Below are positions 1-11,352 of a stretch of DNA of 64,000 nucleotides, piece after piece (the first letter of the stretch is position 1; every line of letters starts with the position of its first letter). The position numbers and the translations under genes were made by a program. Below the pieces are notes generated by a model. That model did no database searches. It was not told where the DNA came from and was given only the letters and a program-made list of their open reading frames with translations. This DNA comes from Ophioderma brevispina. Lineage: Eukaryota; Echinodermata; Ophiuroidea; Amphilepidida; Ophiodermatidae. The stretch spans positions 1 to 64,000 of the forward strand of contig JAMKCH010022346.1 in NCBI GenBank assembly GCA_023653785.1, given 5' to 3'.

Positions 1-1290
1 TCAACAACCATTAATATACAAAGGAGCCGAAAACACCGGGAACCATCCAGAAACCATCTGGGAACTATCCAAAGTGTCCACTTTTGTTTAAAAATCATAA
101 ATTTTGACCATTTTGAGCCAAAATATTGAATCGGGTTCCAGCAAAGCTCACCACCAACCATAGATTAATATGCCAAAGGAACCGAAAACACGGGAACCAT
201 CCAGAAATCTTTGGAAAATCCACGCCAGTGTCAACCAACTTTTGTTTTAAAAATCATGATTGTGACCAATTTGAAACAAAAATGCTAATTTGGGTTACAG
301 ACAATGCTTAACAACCATTAATACACAAAGCAGCCGAAAAAACGGGGGGAAAACCATTCCAGAACCATCTGGGTAACGATCCAAAGTGTCCCACCTTGTT
401 TAAAAATCATAAAGTTTGACCATTTTGAGCCAAAAATAGTTTGAATCTGAGGTTCCATACAAAGCTCAACAACCATTAATTATACAAAGGAACCGAAAAC
501 ACCGGGAACCATCCAGAAAACTTCTGGGAACCACCCAAAGGTGTCCACTTTTGTTTAAAAATCATGATTGGACCATTTTTTTAACCAAAATGCTAATTTG
601 GGTTTCAGACAATTCTTAACAACCATGAATACACAAAGGAGCCGAAAACACCGGGAACCATCCAGAAACCATCTGGGAACTATCCAAAGTGTCCACTTTT
701 GTTTAAAAATCATAAATTTTGACCATTTTTGAGCCAAAATAGTTGAATCGGGTTCCAGACAAAGCTCAACAACCATTAAAGATACAAAAAGGAAACGAAA
801 AAAACACCGGGAAAACATCCAGAAAACTTCTGGGAACCACCCAAAGTATCCACGTTTGTTTTAAAAGTATGATTTTGCGCTATTGAACCAAATGTAATTG
901 GGTTCCAGGAACCCCAATTGTTCAACAACCATTAATACACCAAGGAGCCGAAAACACCGGGACCATCCAGAAACCATCTGGGAAACATCCAAAGTGTCCA
1001 CTTTGTTTTTAAAAAATCATAAACTTTTGACCATTTTGAGCCAAAAGAGTTGAATAGGGTTCCAGACAAAGTCACACCATTAATAATGCAAGGAACCGAA
1101 AACACCGGAAACCAGCCAGAAATCTTCGGGGAACCATCCAAAGTCTCCAAAGTGTCACTTTTGTTAAAAATCATGATTTTGACCATTTTAAACCAAAATG
1201 CTAATTGGGGTTCCAGACAATGCCCAATAACCAATGCTTAATACACAAAGGAGCCAAAAACATCGGGAACCATCCAGAAACCATCCACGA
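1..1290. repeat. Tandem array, ~153-bp monomers in ~306-bp dimers
   Basis: About nine successive monomers start near 3, 155, 310, 465, 617, 766, 924, 1075 and 1225. Each opens with AACCATTAATACACAAAGGA or a variant, followed by a run on the theme GGGAACCATCCAGAAACC. Monomers alternate between two types. One type ends with an AAAATGCTAATTTGGG segment and the other with an ATAGTTGAATCGGGTTCC segment, so the true period is a dimer of about 306 bp. The array runs off the left edge. Many single-base indels between copies show it is not coding, and open frames in it are chance. Confidence 0.9.
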
Positions 1291-1435
1291 ATGCTCAAAA
1301 ACATGAATTTACTCTTTTACCAAATATCTGTATATGATAATGGGAACCAACCAACATTTTAACCATCTTAACAATATGGAAGAGAAAATACCTGGAACCA
1401 AGCATGATTTTGGTTCAAAATCATTAATTGCTATG

Positions 1436-1680
1436 GAGACACACTGGGGCCAGAGTGGCAGCCAACTGTGGCCCGATGGCAAATGCCAACGGGGCGCAGA
1501 TTGGCAATTACTCATTGAACAGCCATTGTGGGCCAGGACTGGCAGATGCCAATCTGGCCCCAATGTGCAGCTGCCATTCTGGCCACGCTGTGTCTCCGTC
1601 TCCAGCCCCACACTGTGCAGATGCCAGAATGGGCACACTGTGCAACTACTCATCTGTGACCAGAATGGCCAAAATCTCCT
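1436..1680. repeat. GC-rich degenerate short repeat
   Basis: This stretch is far richer in G+C than its surroundings. It is built from imperfect 25-35-bp phrases such as CAGATGCCAATCTGGCC and CAGCTGCCATTCTGGCC, with internal inverted symmetry (TGGC/GCCA). It is open in several frames on both strands, which fits repetitive sequence without stops better than a gene. No protein family is recognised. Confidence 0.5.
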
Positions 1681-2162
1681 GTGTATACTTTTATCCGTGT
1701 GTCTTTTACATGGGCCGATTGCATTATAAGCCTATGGTGAAAAAAAAAGAAAATGCTAAAATAAAAGTGAAAATCATGGACCATACAAAAGTCGCCACCA
1801 CTGTAAGGAAGCAAGATGAATCGTGCTAACCTGGCCCTGGTTGGTGTTTTGTCCACGGAACATTCTTTCTTAATTGTTGAGTAGTTTTTCTGATATTTGT
1901 CAAACTTCTTAGAAAAATAACATACAGGATGATCTACATCATTTTAATCTACTTGCATGAGAACTCCACCACAGCCTACATCACGAGCATCAACTGCCAA
2001 CTTGATTTGTTTCTGAAAGTCTGGCACAATCAAAACTTGCGCATTCATCAACATGGACTTGATTTTCTCAATGCTTTTTGCCATTGCTCTGATCACACAA
2101 ATTTTGCATATTTCTTCAGAAGGTTGGTCAGCGGACACGCAATTTCTGAGAAATTTGGACAG

Positions 2163-2480
2163 TATTTTTTTATTACACCTCGTGAATATTCATGAACATA
2201 ATCATGCTATTTCATTGGCTGATTCCTATTACGCGAGCTATTTCCCTAGGGAAATAGATTGAACTGTTTCCCTACAACCTCGTCCCCAGAGTCACAGTGA
2301 GGTGTAATAAAACAAATACTACATGGTTTATATCGGGAAATAGGGCACACTATTTTCCCTTGGTACTGGCTACGGGCCTATCACCCCTCACCCTTCGGGT
2401 TCGGGGTGATAGGCCCGTAGCCAGTACCTCGGGAAAATAGTGTGACCTATTCCCTCTAACCATGTAGTATTTGTATACTG
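2163..2480. mobile_element. Insertion with a 158-bp hairpin inside the RNase H relic
   Basis: This block separates two parts of the RNase H reading. Its right half, 2314-2471, is a near-perfect palindrome. Arms of about 70 bp start at AAATACTACATGG, and the innermost 24 bp or so (TACTGGCTACGGGCCTATCA onward) pair exactly around a centre near 2394. The left half carries its own smaller inverted repeats (GCTATTTCCCTAGGGAAATA near 2240, and TTATTACACCTC against GAGGTGTAATAA). It reads as a small fold-back element, or two nested ones. Confidence 0.75.
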
Positions 2481-2790
2481 TAATACCCGACCATACATAA
2501 GAATCTTATGAGATCTCTTTTGCTTTGTGGTGTGTGGAATTTCTCAATTGCTTCAACTTTTACCTGTGATTGGCCTAATTTGCCCTTGTCCTACAACATG
2601 CCCTAAGTATGTGACATTTGCATGGCAAAATTCACTTTTCACCAAATTCACAGTCAAACCTGCCTGAGATAATTTCTCAAACAATTGATGGAGCTGTCTC
2701 ATGTGTTCTTCCCATGTTTCGCTGTACACAAGGAGATCATCCACATAGGCTTCACAATTTTCTATGTCTGCAACTACTCTGTTCACTATA

Positions 2791-3522
2791 GTAGGATTTT
2801 TTATTCCTGTCAGTTCACTAAAAGTTTTTGGGGCGTGTCGACGATTCCATTCATTCTGAAGGTTGTATGCTTTACCCAATCAGTACAATAGAATCGATGT
2901 TACGATACCGGAATAATATTAAGGCCATAATTAAAAAAAATGTCTCTTTTGTCACGAAGAAAATATTACAAGGTATATGCATTGAATACACTCCAAACAC
3001 CAAACTTAAACTCTGAAGCATTCAACATAAGAAAGTGATACGAATATGTAATTATTACTCACCAAAGTTCTTTTTACGTCACTAAGGAATATTAGAAAAT
3101 CTGATACCTTTGCATTTATTCGTCTTGTTCTAGAAATGATATTTGACAGCTTAGTCCAATCATTTAAGCATTTTAGAGTTTTGGCACTCATAACAAACTA
3201 CAATATTTACGTGGTCTAATCCTGCTCTCACCCAGCCTCGATGTTCACGACACTTTATCCGTTCTTTGATTGAAACCAAACAAAGGAATCGATAGCGTGT
3301 CTCAGACTTTACGACAATCTATTAAATTTAATCTGGTATGAAGCCTTTACATATTCGATGCAAAACGTTCATGTAAAATGGGTTAACGCATCTTATTCTG
3401 TTGAACAAAGTTGAGCATTTCAGCTGTTAATACGGCTTTTTAGTTTTTGATCTCAACACATCCCCTCCGAATGAGTTCGTACCATCGACAATATGCGTTT
3501 ACTGACAGGAATAAAAAATCAG
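2791..3522. mobile_element. ~730-bp non-autonomous DNA transposon in the RT relic
   Basis: Exact 20-bp terminal inverted repeats GATTTTTTATTCCTGTCAGT lie at 2795-2814 and, reversed, at 3501-3520. Weaker inverted similarity continues about 50 bp inward. The hexamer ACTATA sits on both flanks (2785-2790 and 3523-3528) and is a likely target duplication. The element cuts the RT coding sequence exactly between the residues that precede and follow the insertion in this family, which confirms the boundaries. No transposase is visible inside. Superfamily unassigned. Confidence 0.82.
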
Positions 3523-4251
3523 ACTATAATCATTGGAATGTTGCGGCAGAATTTTTGAGACCAAATGCCATCTTTTGTATTGGTATAGGCCATCGGGCAT
3601 ACGAAAGGCTGACATTTCTTTGGCGCGGTCAGTGAGGGAAACTTGCCAATACCCCTTTAATTTAATTTGCTAACAAATGTGGCATTTCCAACTCTATCTA
3701 TGCAATCATCAATCCATGGGATCGGATATGAGTCGGTTTTTGGAACAGAGGTTGACTTTCCGAAAATCCGTGACAAAACGAAATGAACCATCAGGTTTGG
3801 GAACCAGAATACATTGGGAGCTCCATTCACTATTGCTCTGTTCAATTATTCCATTGTCTAACATGTATTTCACCTCATTTCTGATATGTTGCAACTGATT
3901 GGATTCACCCTATAAGAATGTTGCTTTATTTGATCTGATTCACCTACATCGATGTCATGGTTTATGACATGTGTCTCACTGGGTACATCCGGAATATGTT
4001 TTCCCATTTCAATTTATCCTGTTGACTTTCTGGGAGGTGACCTAGTTTCTTGTCTAAATTAGCAAGTATAGCAGAATTTTGTAATTTGACACCATAATAA
4101 TTTTCCTTGTTTACAGTGCTGTCTTGATCGGCTACTGTTTTTGTGATGTCATCTTAAGCACTCTCGTCACTAACACTGGCAGGGCCGTCACTAGACATAT
4201 TGTCAGGGGGGTGTAAACTTGAAGAAATGTTAATGTCGCAGTAAGTTAGCG

Positions 4252-4521
4252 CAGGCCCGTAACCAGTTGGGGGGGGGGCGAGGGCTACGGATGCCCCCCC
4301 CCCATTTCAAGAAGCCCCCAAAACTCCCTAAAAATGGCTCACAAAGGCGAGCCATAAATTAGGGTTTTTATGATATTTTGTCGGAAACAAGGTTAAAATT
4401 TCGGTATCAAAGGTCCACTTTTGGCAAATTCGCCCCCTTCTTTTGGGGAGGTGCGATTTTGGGGATAAGGGTCCCCTTTGGAAAAAAATCGCCCTCCCCA
4501 AAAAATCCTGGTTACTGGCCT
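4252..4521. mobile_element. hAT-like non-autonomous element
   Basis: The ends are inverted copies of CAGGCCCGTAACCAG and CTGGTTACTGGCCT. The interior is G/C-homopolymer rich and carries no reading frame of note. The CAG...CTG ends resemble the better-preserved element at 27175-27391. A clean 8-bp duplication cannot be read here, so the hAT assignment rests on resemblance only. Confidence 0.55.
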
Positions 4522-4724
4522 TAGTGAGCGTATAAAACAATGCGGTTCGGGCTCACTTAAGGGCCATTAAACACTTTCATAAGTAGATGCCTTTAGAGAT
4601 CATTTCTTGTTGAATCTGTACACCGCAAGTGCCTTGACAGAATGGCGCAAACCGGAAATCCCTGAACGGGTGGAGTCCAGGGGCCGATTTAGGGCCCCTG
4701 GTGGGGTGAAGAGGCAGAGCCGCC

Positions 4725-5170
4725 GGGGTCCAGGGCGGAGCCCCGGAAGCTCTTGGATTTGAGCTATTCAGAACCTTCACGATGGCCACTTTTTGAGGGT
4801 TAAATAGTAATCAATTCAAAGAAAAGAATGCATGGTTTCTAACTTTCCTCACTGAAACGGGCAGTATATAGGCCTAAGCTTGTACTGCCGAGGGCAATTA
4901 TACACATAGCGAGCACCAATGTCTTTAAACCGGTCGGGTGTAGGAGCAGAGCCCCTGCCTGGATCCAGGGGGTATTTTGAGGGGTATATAGTAATCAATT
5001 CAAAGAAAAAATTGGTTTCTAACTTTGCTCACTGAGACGGATAGTATATACGCCTGTACTACGAGGGGAACTACACATAGCGAGCGCCAATGTCTTTAAC
5101 ATGTGTGGTTTAGGATCAGAGCCCCTGCCAGGGTCCAGGGGCGGAGCCCCGGGGAAACTCTTAGATTTTA
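4725..5170. repeat. Tandem ~190-bp repeat with GGGGCGGAGCCCCGG borders
   Basis: Two direct copies (about 4782-4968 and 4972-5150) share TAGTAATCAATTCAAAGAAA, TCTAACTTTGCTCACTGA and an ACACATAGCGAGC segment followed by CAATGTCTTTAA. GGTCCAGGGGCGGAGCCCCGG-like blocks flank the pair near 4725 and 5131. No gene is present. Confidence 0.75.
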
Positions 5171-5534
5171 GTAATTAATTCAATTGAAAGAATGGGTAAT
5201 TAATCCAACCAGCGGCCAGTAGCTGTGGGCTAGGGAACCGATCCCTACCAATTTTGTTCTTGACCACTTCACCTCCCCGACTGGAAATTCCCCAAATGGG
5301 GGAATGGCCCATGGCTACCCTCCCATTTGCCCATGCTACTACCATGCTCGTGTTTTCTTAAATTTATTTTACCCATTTTGATCACAAGTACTGTTGGCAC
5401 ATTAACAATTCTTGATTACCATCGCCTAAACTTGAAACAAAACTAGTTGGCTTTTGGAGAATCCGTTTTAATAATTTGTGATATTTGGATTATGCCAAGT
5501 CTGGAGTTCAATCTTATGCTTCTGATGCCGTTCT

Positions 5535-5690
5535 CTTTTTGTTTCTTTCTTCCCCTTCTTTTCTCTCTTTCTTTTCTCTCTTTCTTTTCTCTTCTCTTTC
5601 TCTCTCTCTCTTCTTCTCTTTCTCTTTTTTCCTCTTTTTCTTTCTTCTCTTCTTTTTGAGGATCGCTGGGGGGGGGGGGGGGTTCCACCT
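5535..5690. repeat. Polypyrimidine tract and G run
   Basis: About 120 nt of almost pure C/T on the plus strand (TTTCTC-type microsatellite) is followed by a 15-16-nt G run at about 5668-5683. Long open frames on either strand here encode only Ser/Phe/Leu or Lys/Arg/Glu runs and are artefacts of the repeat. Mirror-symmetric purine/pyrimidine tracts of this sort can form triplex DNA. Confidence 0.85.
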
Positions 5691-5775
5691 CCACACACCC
5701 CCCATGGCGACGGGCCTGAACACTGGCTGACACTACACACGGCGGCTTTACTTTTTCATCTCTTTCATTATACTC

Positions 5776-6817
5776 TCACATTATATTTATGTGACATAAC
5801 TGTCGACTTTTACGTTTACCTGGTGTTTTTATCACATAGTCAAGGTCTCCTACTTTGTTCTCAATCTCATAACGGTCCAGAATACTTGGCTTGCAAAGGA
5901 TGCCCTTGTATTGGAAAAAGTGCCAAAACTTTGTCACCTGGTTTGAATACTCGGTTTCTGGCATATTTGTCATACCATGTTTTCAATGACCAAACACCAA
6001 CTAAAATGGACTGAATCCTAATGACTTCCTGGTAACATATAACAGGTAGATGAACTCCCTCATCCCAATCCATCTCACATTCAAAGTAATAGGACCTGAT
6101 CATTGTTTTTAATGTTTGGTCCTATGCAATCTATTAACACCCTACTAATGGCACTTCAAATTGGTTGATATTGGTTGCAAGTGAGCAGTAGGAATTTTCT
6201 GATTGGGCTTCCCACCATTTGACATGTATGGCAAGTCTTACAATACTCGGACACCTCTTTTCTGAGTGTAGGCCACCATAAGGACTCCTAATTCTGTCAT
6301 GTGTTTTTCTCACACCTAAGTGTCCTGCCATGGGACTCTCATGGTCTATACCTATCACCTCCCTATGGTATACCTTTGGCACTACAATTTGATCCACGAC
6401 CTTCCATTCTTCATCTGCACGTGCATCGGGTGGCCGCCATTTTCTCATGAGGACACCATTTTGCTTGTAGAAACATGCAGGAGTTTGCTCTGCTTCCTGT
6501 TGTGTCAATGCTCTCTTACCTAACCTTTTAAGTGTTGGTTCATTTTGTTGCTCATTTACCAGTTTGTCATGGCTTAAAGGGTCTCCTTTACAGTCCCTAA
6601 CTCTATCATGCTCAGCAGCTGGATTTTTATTGTTTACCAGCTTGTCACTTTGTTTGTGCTCAGGGGCTGAATTTTCACTACTAGGGAATTTAGTCTCACC
6701 TGAAGAGGGAAGATGACCTCCAAATTCCTCTAACTTTGAGAGAAAAGTATCCTCTAAATTTGGGACCAAGTCATCCTCGACGCTCTCCCTATGTGTATGA
6801 GTATGTTGACTCAGCAC
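5776..6817 (-). pseudogene. Ty3/Gypsy-type integrase relic, catalytic core missing
   Basis: The minus strand reads first a hydrophilic spacer, then (about 6500-6230) the integrase N-terminal zinc-binding region. The His pair of the HHCC motif is seen around the GHLGVRKT box, and the Cys pair is in another frame near 6240. From about 6103 to 5776 comes the integrase C-terminal region, with FKPGDKV and a terminal LCHIN box. Almost the whole DDE catalytic core between them is absent, and frames shift at least twice. Because it lies upstream of the RT relic on the same strand, it is not in the normal Gypsy order with it. Confidence 0.85.
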
Positions 6818-6873
6818 CTACTCACTGTTTTCCTGTGAGGCTTTTCTGGTCATTGACCTAGTTACTGCACTGA

Positions 6874-7380
6874 ACTGTCTTAAATGTTTAGTTTCCGATG
6901 TAGGGGGCTCAGAAGGTCAACGTCCATTGCATTCAATAGGGCTTGATCTTGTTTCCCCCTACTTTCTTAAGCAAACATTTGAGACACTCAAAACTATTCC
7001 TTATTATAATCCTATGAGCTCCACCAATAATTTGCACCATTATTTATCCAAATCGAAGAAACTTTAAAATTTGACCCCTGTAAAACTAAAATTGACCATT
7101 TTTTATTGATTTTTGCTGTTTTTAGCATATAACTCTGAAACTTTAGGCTGTACGTATTACAAACTATACCTTTTCTGAATCCTTATGGTTAGACACATAA
7201 CATGGTATACTTTTCAACATCAAAATTTAAAAATTTGACCCCTGTACAATCTTTGTCTTTTCCCTCTCTCTTAAGGCACCACTTAAGAATCCCCTTTCAG
7301 GGGTTCCTGCCAGGCTGTCTATATATTTAATCACTTAAATCTTTTGTACTTGAGATGTGTTACAAATGTGTGCTAGCTCC
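6874..7380. mobile_element. Partial copy of the 32-kb fold-back element
   Basis: This matches the spacer plus one arm of the fold-back element at 32011-32941. Shared phrases run from ACTGTCTTAAATG...TTTCCGATGTAGGGGGC to TGTGTGCTAGCTCC. The second arm is missing, so this copy cannot fold back. There is no coding content. Confidence 0.85.
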
Positions 7381-8030
7381 AGGGCTATACTATAAATCAT
7401 GGCACTAGGTACCGTACAGGTCTGTCACTCATTGCAGATCAAAACTAGCTATAACTTGTAGCTACTTGTTACTGGTGGCTGCTGGCCCTGGGTATTTAAC
7501 TACTCACAGCTAGATTCACCCTTCCTAATAATAATCATTACATCATCATCATGCATAAATATAACATTACACTAGCTGACCAATTGAATTTCACTTAAAT
7601 TACACCACCTGCATTGCAACACCTCACATTTATAACATCATGGGGAATGACCTAATTTTGCAATCTCCTTTGATTTCAAAGCATAAACAAGTAGACTCAG
7701 TTTCTAAATTTACAGCCTCTGCAATTTCCATTTCTCCTCTTGTGCAATCTATCTAGTTGTAAACAACAGGTGTATCTCAATATAGCACTAAAGGAATTCC
7801 CTATTCTCTTTCCTTAAATAAAATTGAGATATAAAATAATATTTTTAATCACAAATGGAGGTTAATATAACAGTAGTCTCAGCTCCAATGCTCGCCGTCC
7901 GATTGGGTAGCCGTCTTCGGTTTTGTGTTTCGTGGCCGTTGAGTTATCCAAGGATAAATAAGCTACAGCACTTTTGGACTTTATATTTAGTCGACCTCCG
8001 AGCTTAGGGAGTCATAAGGAGCTGGTTTTC
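7381..8030. other. No gene seen
   Basis: AT-rich unique-looking sequence with many stops in all frames. No repeat, domain or splice-consistent exon was recognised here. Confidence 0.5.
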
Positions 8031-8569
8031 TTAAAGCGGCACTAGCACATTTTCACAAAATATGAAATTTCTTCAATTTGCTCTCAAATGATAGTCTAGG
8101 CCATTGGAAGAACAGAGATATATTTTACACATAAAAAATAACATACCCCGAAACAGATAGGGACATTGATATGAGGATAAAGACATCCAGGTAATTTGTA
8201 GGCCAACTTTTAAGTTTTCCATAACTTTAATCAACATATGTGTATATTACATGAATATATTTGACTCGTACTCACTGATATTAAAACCACAAAGGTTATG
8301 GACCGGTCAAACAGTGTGCATAGCGTGGGAAACATGCATACGGCGTGCGTGTTCTTGTGTTAAACGCCATTTTCGTCGTCTGCTGAATTTCGCGTCGCCG
8401 GCGGCGTTAAATTACAAAATCGTTCCGTTTACCCATAAGGAAGGTGATTTGGTCTTAATCATTTCGGGTGAGGGCTTTTGTATATAAAAGCTTTACAACC
8501 ATGCAAAAATATCAATTTTGAAAAATCTTGAGGGCGCACTATTTTTCAAATGTGCCAGTGTCTCTTTAA
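8031..8569. mobile_element. TTAA-bounded MITE (family 1 relative)
   Basis: It begins TTAAAGCGGCACTAGCACAT and ends with the inverse, TGTGCCAGTGTCTCTTTAA. TTAA at both ends is either the target duplication or the terminal bases. The inner bases share the AG...GCACATTT pattern of the elements at 11353 and 20202. The open frame at about 8251-8487 lies inside it and matches nothing I know. Confidence 0.7.
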
Positions 8570-9300
8570 GTAAGGACAAGTCGTCCGTGGACACGTCCCA
8601 CTATTGGATATTTAAATTTTACGCTGGAATATTCGCCAGGGTTTTTGTAACTGCATCTTTGTTGTAATTTGCTGTAGCCCACGTCGCGGCACACACCAGG
8701 TAGCAGATTGTTAAATAACCATAACTTTATTATATCTTATGTCTGATGGTGTAGTCCATGGTCGTGGAGAGTAACTTAGGGCACATCTCTTGCACATGGG
8801 TACCCACTCAGCCAACCGACTAATTAGGCTTATTGCAAAGGTCATGATTTTTAAATGTTATAGCGCACTCTATAACTATGGCCCATTCGCCATAGAAATA
8901 TATGTTAAACTAGATTTTTAAGAAACATAATTATTTTCCTGGCGGAGGAATAAATGACCCAAAACCGTTGTCAAAACTGTGTCGCCATTGATCCTTTTTT
9001 GTTTTTTAATTTGGTTTTGTCGTCTAATTTGTAGACAGCTGTGATTGTGTACCTGTACTGGTATGTCACAGTAATTGGGCTCCCTATATCATGTATAAGT
9101 CCATGCGCCTATTTGTCACAGTGTTAATTGAAATGTCTAGCATAGACCAACTCAAAACACATAATGCTAAACAATTGGGTTGGTTGTCTGTTTTGGGGGA
9201 GGGGGGGGGTTGGTTTCCCGGACGGCACTTCCCTTGCAAATGACGCCTCCATCTGAACCTTCTCGGCAGGGTTATTCTGGATTAATTCCAGACACATCTT
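8570..9300. other. No gene seen
   Basis: AT-rich sequence without recognisable exon or repeat. A short G run lies at about 9197-9210. Confidence 0.45.
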
Positions 9301-9345
9301 CTCAGACGTCTTTCAGTTCCTTGGCAGTCAAACCCATATGGATAC

Positions 9346-9469
9346 CTAATTTCATTTCTCTTCCAAAGTCCCATATTTGTGCTTCACTGTAGGGGAGGCC
9401 AAGTTGACGACATACTGCTTTAGCGTTATTTTCAGTACAATGAAATTGTATATTTAAATGAAGAAAATG
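9346..9469 (-). pseudogene. SRCR-like exon fragment
   Basis: The minus-strand frame contains NNAKAVCRQLGLPYSEAQ, which resembles the core of scavenger receptor cysteine-rich domains (usual pattern NNARVVCRQLG). The frame runs to a donor-like AAATTAG|GTATCC, leaving phase 1, the same phase as the CUB and linker exons further along this strand. The first half of the domain and its acceptor are not clear, and the second-half cysteines are missing, so I call it a fragment. SRCR proteins are greatly expanded in echinoderms and amphioxus. A chance match is possible. Confidence 0.4.
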
Positions 9470-9835
9470 TCCAACCAATTGTTTTTCTATTACGTTCACG
9501 ACCGAGGGGGTGGTTACCACCCCCTGATATTTTCATAATTAAGGGACAAACATCATCTTGTTTGGTATCAGTTTGTAGCTACATTATGTCCTTTTTTCTC
9601 AAATAAGATACAAGCATATCAAGTTTTAACAATATGATGTCATAGTGACGTCATAACTGAGAACTTATTTATAACGGTATTTGTAAGCAAATCGCCAAAA
9701 TCAAGGGATTTTCGAACCATTTTCACCATTCATGCAAGCAAAATTAGTATTTATTTGGCAATGATGGGTGCCAAAGTAAGCATACACATGTTATTACTCC
9801 AAAAAATATAAGTGGAGGGCCAAAATAAAAAATAA

Positions 9836-10420
9836 GCAAGTTACTTGCCAGATCACTACCAACTAAGCACACCTTGATTTTTTGATAGTTTTTATGAAAA
9901 TACACAATAATTCAGAGGTGTACTAATTAAATTTTGTTGCGGTCACCTCGAAATCCAAGATGGCGGCTAAAATGGCCGACGTTTTGGCTAACGACAGTAT
10001 TTTTAAGGTAATGTCCTATGTGAGCCTCTAATCACATTGTTCTTGGTGTCATATTGAAGATAATTAATTATCTACATGATAATACCAACTTTTGTGGGTT
10101 TCATTGTTATCTACACACCGTTTTGGGACAAAAAAGTCATATTTTTGCCATTTTTTTAAAAAAGATAATGCGGACTGAAATACGTTCTCCCCCATATATC
10201 AAAAATTGTTCTCTATAATTGGATCAAGACTTCTCAGGAATTTGCCCTCATATAATATGCATTATGTGTGAAAAGCACATGATCATAGCAAGTTTAACTT
10301 GAAAGTTATAGTGTCTAAGAATGAATGGGGTCTTCATCACAAAAAACGCCATTTGTGCACATTTCTCTAAACACATGAACAAATGTGTGTGTTAATACCA
10401 TAGAAAATGCTATATGACTT
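9836..10420. repeat. Left arm of a long dispersed inverted repeat
   Basis: About 585 bp matches, in inverse orientation, 14929-15525. Shared phrases include AAATTTTGTTGCGGTCACCT, AATCCAAGATGGCGGC and GTTTAGAGAAATATGCA-type ends. The two copies differ by scattered substitutions and short indels. Confidence 0.88.
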
Positions 10421-11040
10421 GTTTTGATCACCTAACTATAATAAATGTTTGATTTAAGTTGCTGCAATGACCTTACTGATTCAATTTTTTGCGGTCACCT
10501 CTAAATCCAAGATGGCGGCCAAAATGGCCACTGCTTTGACAAAACAATGTTTTTAAGGATAACGGGTTGAAGAAAGCCTCCAATCAGCATGTGATTGGTG
10601 TCATTTTAAAGCAAATCAAATTTTCTACAGGATTATACCATGTTTTGATGGGTTTTAAGGTGGTACAATAAGAATTATGCCGTTTTTTACATTAATTACC
10701 AAAACGATACCATGAAAAAGAGACATTTTTCTACATCAATGAACATTCTTATTCATTAGTAAATATTACTTTGTAGGATTTTGCAGAAATATGCACACTG
10801 TCAAAAGGCCAGCTCTACAACATATTCTGTAAAAAAGTTATAGCGCCCAAAGTAGAATGTGTCACAATCACAAAAACACAGATTTTAGCACATATATAAA
10901 GGCTTAAATGATCAAGTACCTGTACTCATTACTGGACAATGTGCTCATATAAATTTTAAGGTTTTGTACGGATCTAGAAGTACATAATAGCATCCAAAAT
11001 GGCACCTAGACACCCAAAATGACGGCTGTTTTCACTTTCA
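9945..11040. repeat. Diverged tandem repeat, ~547-bp period
   Basis: GCGGTCACCTCGAAATCC at 9945 recurs as GCGGTCACCTCTAAATCC near 10492, each followed by AAGATGGCGGC. The following 400 bp also align loosely (the TGTCAT, TCTACA, TATAG and ACATGA segments). A third partial start, AAAATGGCACC, lies near 11000. The first unit also forms the left arm of the long inverted repeat. Confidence 0.6.
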
Positions 11041-11352
11041 AAACTTACTATAGAAACTCTACTTAACAACTGCTTAAGTATATCGCATGCTTAACTGCTA
11101 CAAGTTGCTCATTTTCAAATATGCAATTTGCCAAAAGGTGTGATAAAACTATATTTTGAAGTTGGCTACAATATTGCTCATACATAGGCAATACATACAT
11201 GATGAAAGCAGAATATTTTGTCCTCTATCTCTTATTTTCGTTGATTACCAATAATACAAACGATCGAGCAGGTGGACGCTGTTTTCGCACCTACCGAGGT
11301 CAAAGTTCCATACTTAATTAACCTATACAATGTGCCACAACAGTCACGGCCA

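Larger units (their letters stand above)
1860..4200 (-). pseudogene. Ty3/Gypsy-type RT-RNase H relic, interrupted
   Basis: The minus strand carries, in order, the pre-RT and N-terminal RT region (about 4200-3535), the RT palm with an intact YVDD active-site motif (about 2790-2580), the connection region (to about 2480) and the start of RNase H (about 2162-1860). The conserved RT phrases around LVPKPDG and the DFRKVN box identify the family. The reading frame is broken by frameshifts near 3990, 3735, 3600 and 2560 and by an in-frame stop near 1950. Two smaller insertions separate the parts. No long terminal repeats, gag or protease were found. It is a dead, partial copy. Confidence 0.88.

Noticed and set aside
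5443..5740. Overlapping open frames rich in Ser/Phe or Lys/Glu on both strands
   Set aside because: They lie entirely in a polypyrimidine tract and its complement. Absence of stops is a consequence of composition.
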